A stretch of 10,323 nt of DNA from JANQUM01 sp047630355 (GCA_047630355.1 JBLHXN010000116.1:1-10323); one strand, 5' to 3'; shown: positions 1 to 6,463, numbered from the stretch's first letter. The notes: generated from the letters alone by a model not told the origin. Program-made: numbers and translations.

Positions 1-188
1 GCGAAAACGGAATCATTGAAGACGCGGCTCCGCAAGATGGAAACAGTAATATTAGTAGCCGCGGAGCAAACAATCAAAGTTCAAGCAGTAACAGCAGCCG
101 GAAGTCAAATAATTATCGGAAGAAAAACTCAAATACAAATACAAATACAAATAAGCGATATAGCAAGGATAATCGGCGGAGAAAGTAA
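1..188 (+). CDS. C-terminal tail of a DUF4290-type protein (partial, 5' end outside window)
   Basis: Reading from base 3, an open frame runs to a TAA at 186-188 and encodes about 61 residues. They are almost entirely Asn, Ser, Lys and Arg, including a run NTNTNTN, and end in a basic NRRRK. This is a disordered tail with no domain of its own. The assignment rests on context: in many Bacteroidota a DUF4290 protein of unknown function lies directly upstream of murA and can end in such a tail. The frame is chosen because it ends in a natural stop 51 bases before murA, whereas the alternative frame gives a random-looking peptide. The tail contains a hexanucleotide tandem repeat that keeps the frame. 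That the frame is coding is fairly sure; the family name is inference because the conserved domain lies outside the window. Confidence 0.55.
   Translation, partial: ENGIIEDAAPQDGNSNISSRGANNQSSSSNSSRKSNNYRKKNSNTNTNTNKRYSKDNRRRK
131..152 (+). repeat. Hexanucleotide microsatellite (AAATAC), about 3.7 copies
   Basis: Three full copies of AAATAC and a partial fourth (AAAT) lie inside the 3' end of the first coding region and encode alternating Asn-Thr. Because the unit is six bases, slippage would change the tail length by two residues without breaking the frame. Confidence 0.7.
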
Positions 189-239
189 TCTCCCGACTTT
201 ATCACCCTCTTATTAGCTACCATTTCCACACCCCCCAAA

Positions 240-1544
240 ATGTCATCATTTAAGATTGTCGGAGGACAAAAACTCAAAGGCGAACTGCAACCGCAGGGTG
301 CTAAGAATGAAGCCTTACAGATTCTCTGTGCGGTATTACTTTCAAAAGAACCGATTGTAATTCACAATATCCCGAGCATTCGTGACGTAAACAAACTCAT
401 GGAGTTATTGGAAGACATGGGCGTAAAACGACGTAAAGTTGGTGATGGCTCCTACCGGTTTGAAGCTGATGAGGTAAATTTTGACTACTTCGAGACGGAG
501 GCTTACAAAATGAAAGCATCTTCGCTTCGTGGCTCTATCATGCTACTTGGGCCAATGCTTGGGCGTTTCGGAAAGGCAAAGGCCCCTCGTCCGGGCGGAG
601 ATAAGATTGGTCGCAGACCGTTGGATACGCACTTCATTGGTTTTCAGAAATTAGGTGCAGAATTTACGTACGATGCCGAGGATGTTTTTTACACCGTAGA
701 AGGCAAAAATATGAAAGGTACTTTTGTCTGGATGGACGAAATCTCTGTAACCGGAACGGCAAACGTTCTAATGGCGGCAGTGCTAACCAAAGGAGAAACA
801 ACCATTTACAACGCCGCTTGTGAGCCATATTTGCAACAACTCTGTAAAATGCTCAATAGCATGGGAGCGAGTATCGAAGGTACTGGCTCTAATATGTTGA
901 AGATAAAAGGTGTGGAAGAATTGGGCGGCTGTGAACATACCATGCTTCCCGACATGATTGAAATAGGTAGTTTCATTGGCCTTGCCGCCATGACGCAATC
1001 AGAAATCACGATTAAGAACTGTAAGATAAAAGAACTCGGAATTATTCCGACTACATTCAAAAAGTTAGGTATTAAAATGGAGTTTCGGGGAGATGACATT
1101 CACATTCCCGCTCAAGAGAATTACGAAATTGATACGCTGATTGACGGTTCTATTCTTACCATTTACGATGCTCCGTGGCCTGGATTTACGCCAGATTTAA
1201 TTTCGATTATTTTGGTTACCGCAATTCAAGCGAAAGGCACATTATTGGTTCATCAAAAAATGTTTGAAAGCCGTTTGTTCTTCGTAGATAAACTCATTGA
1301 CATGGGCGGACAAATTATTCTTTGTGATCCGCACCGTGCTACAGTTGTAGGTTTGAACCGCGTTCATAATTTACGCGGCATCAACATGACCTCACCAGAT
1401 ATACGGGCGGGAGTTGCTCTGCTAATTGCTGCGTTATCGGCAGACGGTGAAAGTGTCATTGATAACATTGAGCAGATTGACCGGGGTTATCAGTTTATTG
1501 ACAAACGCCTCAACGCTATTGGGGCGAACATTATCCGCATGTAA
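240..1544 (+). CDS. murA: UDP-N-acetylglucosamine 1-carboxyvinyltransferase (MurA), Asp-type
   Basis: This cytoplasmic enzyme transfers enolpyruvate from phosphoenolpyruvate to UDP-GlcNAc, the first committed step of peptidoglycan synthesis. The protein has 434 residues, slightly longer than the roughly 420 usual for the family. Visible landmarks are the N-terminal Lys22-Asn23 pair (PQGAKNEAL), SLRGS near 95-99, the active-site loop PGGDKIGRRP at 118-127, GFTPD in the second domain and DIRAG near the C terminus. In the loop, the position that is Cys115 in E. coli is Asp121 here. Asp at this site is known to keep activity and to give insensitivity to fosfomycin, which alkylates the Cys; resistance of this organism is inference. 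ATG at 240 puts the first beta strand (FKIVGGQKLKGE) at the expected place. The gene lies 51 bases after the upstream coding region, probably in one operon, and ends at a strong hairpin terminator. Confidence 0.97.
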   Translation: MSSFKIVGGQKLKGELQPQGAKNEALQILCAVLLSKEPIVIHNIPSIRDVNKLMELLEDMGVKRRKVGDGSYRFEADEVNFDYFETEAYKMKASSLRGSIMLLGPMLGRFGKAKAPRPGGDKIGRRPLDTHFIGFQKLGAEFTYDAEDVFYTVEGKNMKGTFVWMDEISVTGTANVLMAAVLTKGETTIYNAACEPYLQQLCKMLNSMGASIEGTGSNMLKIKGVEELGGCEHTMLPDMIEIGSFIGLAAMTQSEITIKNCKIKELGIIPTTFKKLGIKMEFRGDDIHIPAQENYEIDTLIDGSILTIYDAPWPGFTPDLISIILVTAIQAKGTLLVHQKMFESRLFFVDKLIDMGGQIILCDPHRATVVGLNRVHNLRGINMTSPDIRAGVALLIAALSADGESVIDNIEQIDRGYQFIDKRLNAIGANIIRM

Positions 1545-1570
1545 GACATTACATCTTTTCATAACTATTG

Positions 1571-1604
1571 ACGTAAAAAGAGCCCCTCGTGGCTCTTTTT
1601 ACGT
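1571..1604 (+). terminator. Hairpin terminator after murA
   Basis: A perfect 14-bp stem (1571-1584 with 1591-1604, arm ACGTAAAAAGAGCC) closes a 6-base loop 26 bases after the murA stop. The stem has a GC-rich top and A/T tracts on both sides, so it could work in both directions. Confidence 0.85.
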
Positions 1605-1762
1605 TTACAGCTTATTTTTCATTGAAATACAGCCTATCTATGAGCCAACAAAAGATTATTTTGATTTTAACATAAAACGTAGGGTATTTTCCTCTAGCAG
1701 AATACAGTTATTGGTTTTATCTATATCTATATTATACACTTTCAGCGGCGTTTGTAAGAATG

Positions 1763-1787
1763 ATTTGAAATAGAGTCTATTTCAAAT
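1763..1787. repeat. Perfect 11-bp inverted repeat, 3-base loop
   Basis: The arms ATTTGAAATAG (1763-1773) and CTATTTCAAAT (1777-1787) are perfect complements around AGT. There is no T tract after it and no gene directly before it, so it is not an obvious terminator. It could be an operator, an RNA hairpin or the end of a small element. Confidence 0.7.
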
Positions 1788-1793
1788 ACGGTT

Positions 1794-1841
1794 GCACTAT
1801 TCCAATATTTTATAAAAAAATAAATACATTTAGAATAGTGC
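1794..1841. repeat. 9-bp inverted repeats bracketing a 30-base A/T-rich segment
   Basis: GCACTATTC at 1794-1802 and GAATAGTGC at 1833-1841 are perfect complements separated by 30 A/T-rich bases. The layout resembles terminal repeats of a tiny element or a long-loop hairpin. No target-site duplication was recognised. Confidence 0.5.
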
Positions 1842-1917
1842 CTCACGCCTATTTTGAAAGAAATGAATTATTACAAAAAGTTGAGCATTTTGATATAATG
1901 AGTTTTACAATTTCTTT

Positions 1918-1940
1918 AATTCAAAATTTAATTTTGAATT
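1918..1940. repeat. 23-bp near-perfect palindrome
   Basis: The arms AATTCAAAATT (1918-1928) and AATTTTGAATT (1930-1940) flank a single central T. Its symmetry and A/T content fit either a binding site for a dimeric regulator or a low-complexity hairpin. It lies about 95 bases before the likely start of the decayed gene. Confidence 0.6.
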
Positions 1941-2033
1941 AAACCATAAATAAAGTTATAAATACTTCAAAATACGCTCACATTCCGCACTTTCATACTA
2001 TAAGTTTCATCATTATATTTATCCTATCAAATA

Positions 2034-2495
2034 ATGACAAAACGAATAAACTTTACAGATTGTAAAAAATACAACAATAATATCTTCAAGCTTTAATGCT
2101 TCTCATGATCAAAATATCGTAACCAAATTTCTACAAGAGAGAAGCGTAAACGTACTAAACAGATAAAGACATTGTGAAGAGCTTTTTTGAAGGAAACGAT
2201 TACCACTTGGCAGTTTATGATAGCAGAAAGCAGGCACATACCATGCTTTTGACCGTAAAGAACTTTGCAAAAAATGAAGATTTACTTATTGTAATTAAAC
2301 GCAATATTTTTAGCGAAAACTAAGGATACGTCAGCTTACCACATTTTAAAATTTGCTCGTCAGGCTACAGACGAAATAATCGGATTGTTGCCAACATTCC
2401 AAGCATTTTTTGGAGAAAAACAGGTATCAGTACCTACTCCTAATAATAATTTACAAAACGTATTTGTACAGCAGGGCAATAGCATTGCAGTATAA
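2034..2495 (+). pseudogene. Decayed gene of unknown function, split by frameshifts
   Basis: Protein-like sequence continues through successive frames. An ATG at 2034 opens MTKRINF. A second frame (2050-2166) reads from LQIVKNTTIISSSFNASHDQ to NVLNR. A third (2159-2323) contains VKSFFEGNDYHLAVYDSRKQ and, after it, LLIVIKRNIF. A fourth (2295-2495) contains DTSAYHILKFARQATDEIIG and ends in NSIAV and TAA. Each change of frame is +1, the last near a five-T run at 2307-2311. Joined, the pieces give a product of about 150 residues, soluble and probably helical, with no signal peptide or membrane segment. The family is not recognised. Several small indels point to a pseudogene; homopolymer sequencing errors or, less likely, unrelated short frames remain possible. 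It lies 30 bases before the next gene on the same strand. Confidence 0.5.
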
Positions 2496-2517
2496 TATTT
2501 CAAACACATTAAATTTA
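2485..2517 (+). promoter_or_regulatory. Weak candidate promoter for the small secreted protein
   Basis: TTG at 2485-2487 is followed after 22 bases by TAAATTTA at 2510-2517, one mismatch from the Bacteroidota -7 consensus TAnnTTTG. It lies eight bases before the ATG at 2526, so it would give a very short leader or none. It overlaps the end of the decayed gene. Confidence 0.25.
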
Positions 2518-2525
2518 GAGAAACC

Positions 2526-2885
2526 ATGAAGAAGACCAAAATAACGGCAACTTTTCTATTGAGTTTATTTATTTCAGTATCCTTCGCTCAAATGAAGGAA
2601 GATAGTTTAAAGAAACCCAGCAAAGAGAAGAGAATGAAAAGTGAAGTTGTAACGATTGAGAAAGAAACCATCTTTGGATATCACCACAACAATTATAAAC
2701 AGCCGGTAAAAGCACAGAAAGCTCAAAAGTGGTTCAGGACCTTCGGCAGCGTTAATGACTCAGCCACGGCAACAAACTACAAAATGCCTTTTAAAAAGAA
2801 CAAAGAGGCAGAAAAAACGATAATCAAAAGCTCTGACGCATCAAAGCGGTCGCGGAACTATAAAAGGCCCTATTCAAATAATTGA
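2526..2885 (+). CDS. Small secreted Lys-rich protein with three NYKxP motifs
   Basis: The product has 119 residues. Residues 1-21 form a clear Sec signal peptide (basic MKKTK start, hydrophobic core LLSLFISVSF, cleavage likely after FA or AQ). The mature part is strongly basic, hydrophilic and free of cysteine. It contains three related motifs at regular spacing: NYKQPV (56-61), NYKMPF (84-89) and NYKRPY (111-116), 28 and 27 residues apart, which suggests short degenerate repeats. No catalytic motif is visible and the family is not recognised. Export to the periplasm or beyond follows from the signal peptide; a structural or binding role is only a guess. The ATG at 2526 is chosen because it starts the signal peptide. 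The gene stands alone, convergent with the epimerase gene and separated from it by a shared terminator. Confidence 0.8.
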   Translation: MKKTKITATFLLSLFISVSFAQMKEDSLKKPSKEKRMKSEVVTIEKETIFGYHHNNYKQPVKAQKAQKWFRTFGSVNDSATATNYKMPFKKNKEAEKTIIKSSDASKRSRNYKRPYSNN

Positions 2886-2906
2886 TTTATTGGTTGAACC
2901 AAACAT

Positions 2907-2942
2907 AAAATACCCTCACTTAAAAATGAGTGAGGGTATTTT
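2907..2942. terminator. Bidirectional terminator between convergent genes
   Basis: A perfect 14-bp stem (2907-2920 with 2929-2942, arm AAAATACCCTCACT) has an 8-base loop. A and T tracts on the two sides allow function on both strands. It lies 21 bases after the secreted-protein gene and overlaps the last codons and stop (2916-2918) of the epimerase gene on the minus strand. Confidence 0.85.
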
Positions 2943-3341
2943 TATTTCCTGACATAACTCAATTAACACCCCGTTGCTACTTTTTGGGTGAATGAAACAC
3001 ACTAATTTGTTATCCGCTCCCCGTTTAGGTTCTTTATTGAGCAGCGTGAACCCCTCTTTTTCAAGCCGTTGCATTTCGGCATGAATATCTTCTACTTCAA
3101 ATGCCAGATGATGAACCCCCTCTCCTCTTTTCTCAAGAAATTTAGCAATCGCACTATTTTCGTCAGTTGCTTGCAGTAACTCAATTTTAGTTTGGTTTAT
3201 TTTAAAGAAAGAGGTCAGTACTGATTCAGAAGCTACTTCCTCTCTCTTATACGGAAGGACATTCAGTAATTTACTAAATAATTCATTAGAGGTTGACAGG
3301 TCTTTGACCGCAATTCCAATGTGTTCTACATTTATCAGCAT
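2916..3341 (-). CDS. mce: Methylmalonyl-CoA epimerase
   Basis: This cytoplasmic metal-dependent enzyme interconverts the two epimers of methylmalonyl-CoA, linking methylmalonyl-CoA mutase to propionyl-CoA metabolism. The protein has 141 residues, normal for the family, and belongs to the vicinal-oxygen-chelate (glyoxalase-like) fold with two repeated beta-alpha-beta modules. Module one opens with VEHIGIAVKDL (residues 5-15) and module two with GVHHLAFEVEDI (75-86). Likely metal ligands are His7, His78 and Glu128 (in LIELCQ); the fourth was not assigned with certainty. ATG at 3341 gives the usual start a few residues before HIGIAV. The last residues after LCQEIK (IPSLIFK) are encoded inside the shared terminator stem. 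No mutase gene is nearby. The wider glyoxalase superfamily is the main alternative, but the motifs fit the epimerase well. Confidence 0.92.
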   Translation of the reverse strand: MLINVEHIGIAVKDLSTSNELFSKLLNVLPYKREEVASESVLTSFFKINQTKIELLQATDENSAIAKFLEKRGEGVHHLAFEVEDIHAEMQRLEKEGFTLLNKEPKRGADNKLVCFIHPKSSNGVLIELCQEIKIPSLIFK

Positions 3342-3345
3342 AATT

Positions 3346-3353
3346 CAAATTTA
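3346..3353 (-). promoter_or_regulatory. Candidate -7 element of the epimerase gene
   Basis: On the minus strand this reads TAAATTTG, an exact match to TAnnTTTG. Only four bases separate it from the ATG, so a transcript from it would start at or near the start codon. A TTTG upstream is only 12 bases away, shorter than the usual -33 spacing, so the call is weak. Confidence 0.3.
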
Positions 3354-3407
3354 AGGATAGTTTATCAAAAAAACGGACGGGCAGCTACCATTCAAACAAA
3401 ACTTTCC

Positions 3408-3415
3408 TATTTTTG
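3408..3415 (+). promoter_or_regulatory. Candidate -7 element of the GNAT-upp-MFS run
   Basis: TATTTTTG is an exact match to the Bacteroidota TAnnTTTG element, 23 bases before the ATG at 3439. No good -33 TTTG was found at 17-23 bases upstream. Confidence 0.4.
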
Positions 3416-3438
3416 AACATCCTGATTCGCTCAACCCA

Positions 3439-4038
3439 ATGAATAAAGAATGGCTTTCCCCGCTCAATCTAAGAGGAAAAAAGGTATTACTAACACCGCT
3501 AAGCACAAATCATCGGGATGATTTAGTCCGTGCCGCTACCGACGGAAACCTCTGGGAGATTTGGCATACGTCTGTGCCTTCGGAAGCTACCGTAGATAAT
3601 TATATCGAACAAGCACTTCAGGAAGCCGAAACAGGAAACGGCCTTCCATTTGTCATCACTGATATTAGTACAGGCAAAGTTATTGGTTCAACCCGATTTT
3701 GCAACGCTACTCCGCAATTTCGGCGGATGGAAATTGGCTACACGTGGTACGCGAAAAGCTATCAACGAACAGGCGTCAATACTGAATGTAAATACCTTTT
3801 GCTGAAATACGCTTTTGAGCAATTGGACAGTATTGCGGTTGAGTTCAAGACGAATTGGCACAACCATCCGTCCAGAAATGCAATTCTACGTATCGGGGCA
3901 AAACAAGACGGCGTACTAAGAAATCACAGAATTGATGCAGAAGGTGTTGCACGAGATACGGTTGTCTTTTCAATAATTAACGGAGAATGGATTTCCGTGA
4001 AAAAGAACTTAGAGTACCACATGAAAACCTACGAATAA
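3439..4038 (+). CDS. GNAT family N-acetyltransferase (RimJ/RimL-like)
   Basis: The protein has 199 residues and fits the Acetyltransf_3 type of GNAT fold, which moves acetyl from acetyl-CoA to an amine such as a protein N terminus or a small molecule. Visible features are the N-terminal LRGKKVLLTPL strand (11-21), VIGSTRF (81-87) and EIGYTWYAKSYQRTGVNTE (98-116), where QRTGVN is the CoA pyrophosphate-binding R/QxxGxG/A loop in a relaxed form. The C-terminal stretch NHPSRNAILRIGAKQDGVLR (142-161) is typical of the family. There is no signal or membrane segment, so it is cytoplasmic. The substrate cannot be read. It is followed after 51 bases by upp on the same strand and may share its transcript. 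The ATG at 3439 is preceded by a promoter-like element and places the first strand as expected. Confidence 0.88.
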   Translation: MNKEWLSPLNLRGKKVLLTPLSTNHRDDLVRAATDGNLWEIWHTSVPSEATVDNYIEQALQEAETGNGLPFVITDISTGKVIGSTRFCNATPQFRRMEIGYTWYAKSYQRTGVNTECKYLLLKYAFEQLDSIAVEFKTNWHNHPSRNAILRIGAKQDGVLRNHRIDAEGVARDTVVFSIINGEWISVKKNLEYHMKTYE

Positions 4039-4089
4039 TTTCGGGTTCACCCACCTTGTATCCATCAACCTTCAAACCATTAACTTTTT

Positions 4090-4734
4090 ATGTTTATCCT
4101 TTCCGAGAATAATACCGTTGCCCAAAATTTTATGGCCGAATTGCGGGACGAAGAAATACAGAAAGATTCCATGCGTTTCCGCAGAAACCTGGAGCGGATC
4201 GGAGAAATCTTTGCTTACGAAATATCTAAGAGTTTGCGTTATACGCAAAAAGAAATCAAAACGGCATTAGGAACAAAAAAGACGAACGTTCTGGCGAGCG
4301 AAACGGTCCTGACTACCATTTTACGAGCGGGGCTTCCTTTACACCAAGGATTACTGAATTATTTTGATAAATCGGAGAATGCGTTTATCGGAGCTTATCG
4401 TGGCAAACACAACGCCGAAGAAGATTTCGACATAGAAATGGACTACATCACCGCTCCGGATATTCAAGGTAAAACTTTGATAATCAGCGACCCCATGATT
4501 GCCACAGGTCAATCAATTGAAAAATCATACCACGCACTTTTGCGTTACGGCTTGCCCGAACGCACGCACATTGTAGCGGCCATTGCCAGTCGTGCGGGAA
4601 TTCAATTCTTACAAGAAAGAATCCCTCAATGCCATCTCTGGATTGGCGATATTGACGATGAGCTCAACACCAAATCCTATATCATTCCCGGACTCGGTGA
4701 TGCCGGAGACTTAGCCTTTGGAATCAAGAATTAA
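4090..4734 (+). CDS. upp: Uracil phosphoribosyltransferase
   Basis: This cytoplasmic salvage enzyme makes UMP from uracil and PRPP. The protein has 214 residues, close to the usual 208-216. Family signatures are ILRAG (77-81), the PRPP-binding loop IISDPMIATGQS (131-142) and the uracil-binding C terminus PGLGDAGDLAFG (200-211). The PRPP loop has DPMIATGQS rather than the common DPMLATGGS, a conservative difference. It lies between the acetyltransferase gene (51 bases upstream) and an MFS transporter gene (30 bases downstream), all on the same strand, so co-transcription with the transporter is likely. Loss of this enzyme generally gives resistance to 5-fluorouracil in bacteria. Start at 4090 is supported by MFILSENNTVAQNFMAELRD, a normal N terminus for Bacteroidota members. 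Confidence 0.96.
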   Translation: MFILSENNTVAQNFMAELRDEEIQKDSMRFRRNLERIGEIFAYEISKSLRYTQKEIKTALGTKKTNVLASETVLTTILRAGLPLHQGLLNYFDKSENAFIGAYRGKHNAEEDFDIEMDYITAPDIQGKTLIISDPMIATGQSIEKSYHALLRYGLPERTHIVAAIASRAGIQFLQERIPQCHLWIGDIDDELNTKSYIIPGLGDAGDLAFGIKN

Positions 4735-4764
4735 TTCATCAAACCCTTCCCCCTAACCTACCCT

Positions 4765-6015
4765 ATGAAAGAAAAGTCTGACTTACAACACCTACTGAGT
4801 ATGCCTGTCATCGTGGCGGCACTCGGTTATTTTGTAGACATCTACGATATGCAGTTGTTTGGTATTGTGCGAGTCCCAAGCTTAATAAGTCTTGGCTTAA
4901 CTGAACTGCAAGCTGATGACATTGGAAAAACCATTCTTAATTATCAAATGTACGGTTTACTTGTAGGTGGAATTCTGTGGGGAGTTTTAGGAGATAAACG
5001 CGGTCGATTATCTGTACTTTTTGGTTCAATAATTACGTATTCTTTGGCAAATATCGCTTGTGGTTTCATTCCGCAAATAACATTTATGCCGCAAACCGAA
5101 GCATACAAATGGCTGCGGTTCATTGCCGGAGTTGGGCTTGCCGGAGAATTAGGAGCGGGAATAACGCTCGTTTCAGAATCATTACCCACGCGTTTACGTG
5201 CCATCGGGACTTCGTTAGTTGCGGGAGTTGGTTTGTTAGGAGCCGTAGTTGGTTCGTTCACCGTCCGACTGTCAGGAGATTGGACAATCGCCTATTTCAT
5301 TGGTGGTGGAATGGGCTTCGCTCTTTTACTATTAAGAGTCGGAGTTTTTGAATCAGGAATGTACAAAAGCATTGAGCAAAAAGAGGGAATTGAAAAAGGA
5401 AATTTCTTTGCGTTCTTCACCGATGGTCCACGTTTCGTAAAATATATTAAATGCATCGCTATTGGACTCCCAACCTGGTTTTGCATCGGAATTCTCGCCT
5501 ACTTTAGCAATGAATTTGGCCGTGCTTTGGGGATTACGGAGAAAGTTGATCCAGGTTTAGCGATTATGTGGGCATATATTGGCATCTCCGCCGGAGACTT
5601 CGCGAGCGGTTTTATAAGTCATTTATTCAAGTCCAGAAAGAAAGCAATTGCGGCAATGATGACTTTCTCTTATGTAGGCGTGATTGCTTACCTGTTTTTA
5701 GGAGTAGATTCAGCCAGCGAACTCTACGCAGTTTGCTGCTGGCTCGGTTTGGGCACCGGCTATTGGGCGATGTTTGTCACCGTTGGAGCCGAGCAGTTTG
5801 GGACAAACCTACGAGCAACAGCCGCCACCACGATTCCGAATATGGTACGTGGTGCCGTACCGGGAATGATATTTCTATTTACCCTTTTCAAGCCATCGCA
5901 AGGTGTAATTATGAGTGGCTTTATAGTCAGCGTAATCGTCTACATAATTGGCATTTACGCAACATTAACCGTTCCGGAAACTCACGGCAAAGATTTAGAT
6001 TACTTGGAGGTTTGA
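4765..6015 (+). CDS. MFS transporter, sugar/metabolite:H+ symporter-like
   Basis: This inner-membrane secondary transporter has 416 residues, enough for about twelve transmembrane helices. Helix 1 carries VDIYDMQLFG (24-33), an acidic pattern found in metabolite:proton symporters. The loop between helices 2 and 3 carries motif A, GDKRGR (76-81). Helices 4-5 hold the Gly-rich AGVGLAGELGAGITLVSE (121-138) followed by PTRLRAIGTS. The second half repeats this pattern as GAEQFGTNLRATAAT (341-355), and the C terminus ends in VPETHGKDLDYLE. A cytoplasmic loop of about 35 residues separates the halves. The substrate is unknown. Its place 30 bases after upp makes a nucleobase, nucleoside or related compound a reasonable guess but no more; the sequence itself resembles the general sugar_tr/MFS_1 families, not the UraA-type uracil permeases. 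Confidence 0.9.
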   Translation: MKEKSDLQHLLSMPVIVAALGYFVDIYDMQLFGIVRVPSLISLGLTELQADDIGKTILNYQMYGLLVGGILWGVLGDKRGRLSVLFGSIITYSLANIACGFIPQITFMPQTEAYKWLRFIAGVGLAGELGAGITLVSESLPTRLRAIGTSLVAGVGLLGAVVGSFTVRLSGDWTIAYFIGGGMGFALLLLRVGVFESGMYKSIEQKEGIEKGNFFAFFTDGPRFVKYIKCIAIGLPTWFCIGILAYFSNEFGRALGITEKVDPGLAIMWAYIGISAGDFASGFISHLFKSRKKAIAAMMTFSYVGVIAYLFLGVDSASELYAVCCWLGLGTGYWAMFVTVGAEQFGTNLRATAATTIPNMVRGAVPGMIFLFTLFKPSQGVIMSGFIVSVIVYIIGIYATLTVPETHGKDLDYLEV

Positions 6016-6097
6016 TTTATCAAACCAGTAGCTTATTGAACAAATCAAGTAATTGTCAGTATAATTCTTCAGCGATTAATAAATAGCAGCGTAACAG

Positions 6098-6130
6098 TTG
6101 TTTTATATGACAAAGAAATGCGTAGTTTCG
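6098..6130 (+). promoter_or_regulatory. Candidate promoter of the PH-like protein gene
   Basis: TTG at 6098-6100 and TAGTTTCG at 6123-6130 (one mismatch to TAnnTTTG) are 22 bases apart and end 20 bases before the ATG at 6151. The 135-base gap after the MFS gene also argues for a separate promoter. Confidence 0.35.
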
Positions 6131-6150
6131 CCCAATAATTTAAAAATAAA

Positions 6151-6450
6151 ATGAACGAAAAATTCAGAGCAAGCACCATAAAAAACCCTTTCTTTCCAGA
6201 CACCGTTGAATTCAGTGAGAAAGGCGTAACCTTCAAGATTCGTAAGGCAGTTTCATCCCGTGAAAACTTTGTTTTTTACAACGACATCGCTGGTGTTGAA
6301 ATTGATTCGGGCGTATTTTGGGCAACAATCAAAATCAAAGCAAAAGCAAGAGAAGAGGATATTATCATCTCTAACTTCAACAAAGGAGACGCCAAGAAGG
6401 TAAAACAACTTATTCTTGACCGTGCTCACGAAGAGCCATTACGTTCATAA
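6151..6450 (+). CDS. Small cytoplasmic protein with a PH-like fold (hypothetical)
   Basis: The product has 99 residues and no signal peptide or membrane helix. The pattern alternates short beta strands (DTVEFSEKGVTFKIRK 17-32, ENFVFYNDIAGVEIDSG 38-54, FWATIKIKAK 57-66, DIIISNF 70-76) and ends in an amphipathic helix (AKKVKQLILDRAHEE 81-95). Seven strands followed by one helix is the bacterial PH-domain architecture, and the central 'Y-ND-I-A-G-V-E' strand is common in that group. The family call is inference from pattern alone. No catalytic residues are visible. It stands alone between the MFS gene and a hairpin terminator. Confidence 0.7.
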   Translation: MNEKFRASTIKNPFFPDTVEFSEKGVTFKIRKAVSSRENFVFYNDIAGVEIDSGVFWATIKIKAKAREEDIIISNFNKGDAKKVKQLILDRAHEEPLRS

Positions 6451-6463
6451 TCAGTCGATAGTA

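Larger units (their letters stand above)
1605..2033. other. AT-rich gene-free stretch with inverted repeats
   Basis: No credible coding region was found on either strand. Short frames such as those starting at 1638 and 1863 break after 10-12 codons. The stretch is very AT-rich and contains three inverted repeats (listed separately) and simple TATC/TATA-like sequence. A TAATTTTG at 1929-1936 matches the Bacteroidota -7 element but lies inside a palindrome and has no evident -33 element. The stretch may be the decayed remains of a mobile or phage-like segment together with the pseudogene that follows; this is inference. Confidence 0.5.

Noticed and set aside
16..216. Alternative open frame over the left edge (66 codons)
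   Set aside because: It is in a different frame from the Asn/Ser/Lys-rich tail that ends at 188 and its composition looks random; the tail frame fits the murA neighbourhood.
783..1099. Minus-strand open frames inside murA
   Set aside because: They lie wholly within murA, which is well supported, and show no domain or signal.
1426..1773. Plus-strand frame of 115 codons after and overlapping the murA end
   Set aside because: It overlaps the last 119 bases of murA, runs through the terminator hairpin and has no protein-like features.
2034..2495. Programmed ribosomal frameshifting to join the pieces
   Set aside because: Several shifts in about 460 bases, with no repeated slippery heptamer or downstream structure, fit decay or sequencing error better.
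4944..6086. Open frames on both strands inside the MFS gene, including one of 172 codons
   Set aside because: Arg/Ser-rich shadows of a confident membrane protein gene; no hydrophobic pattern or domain.
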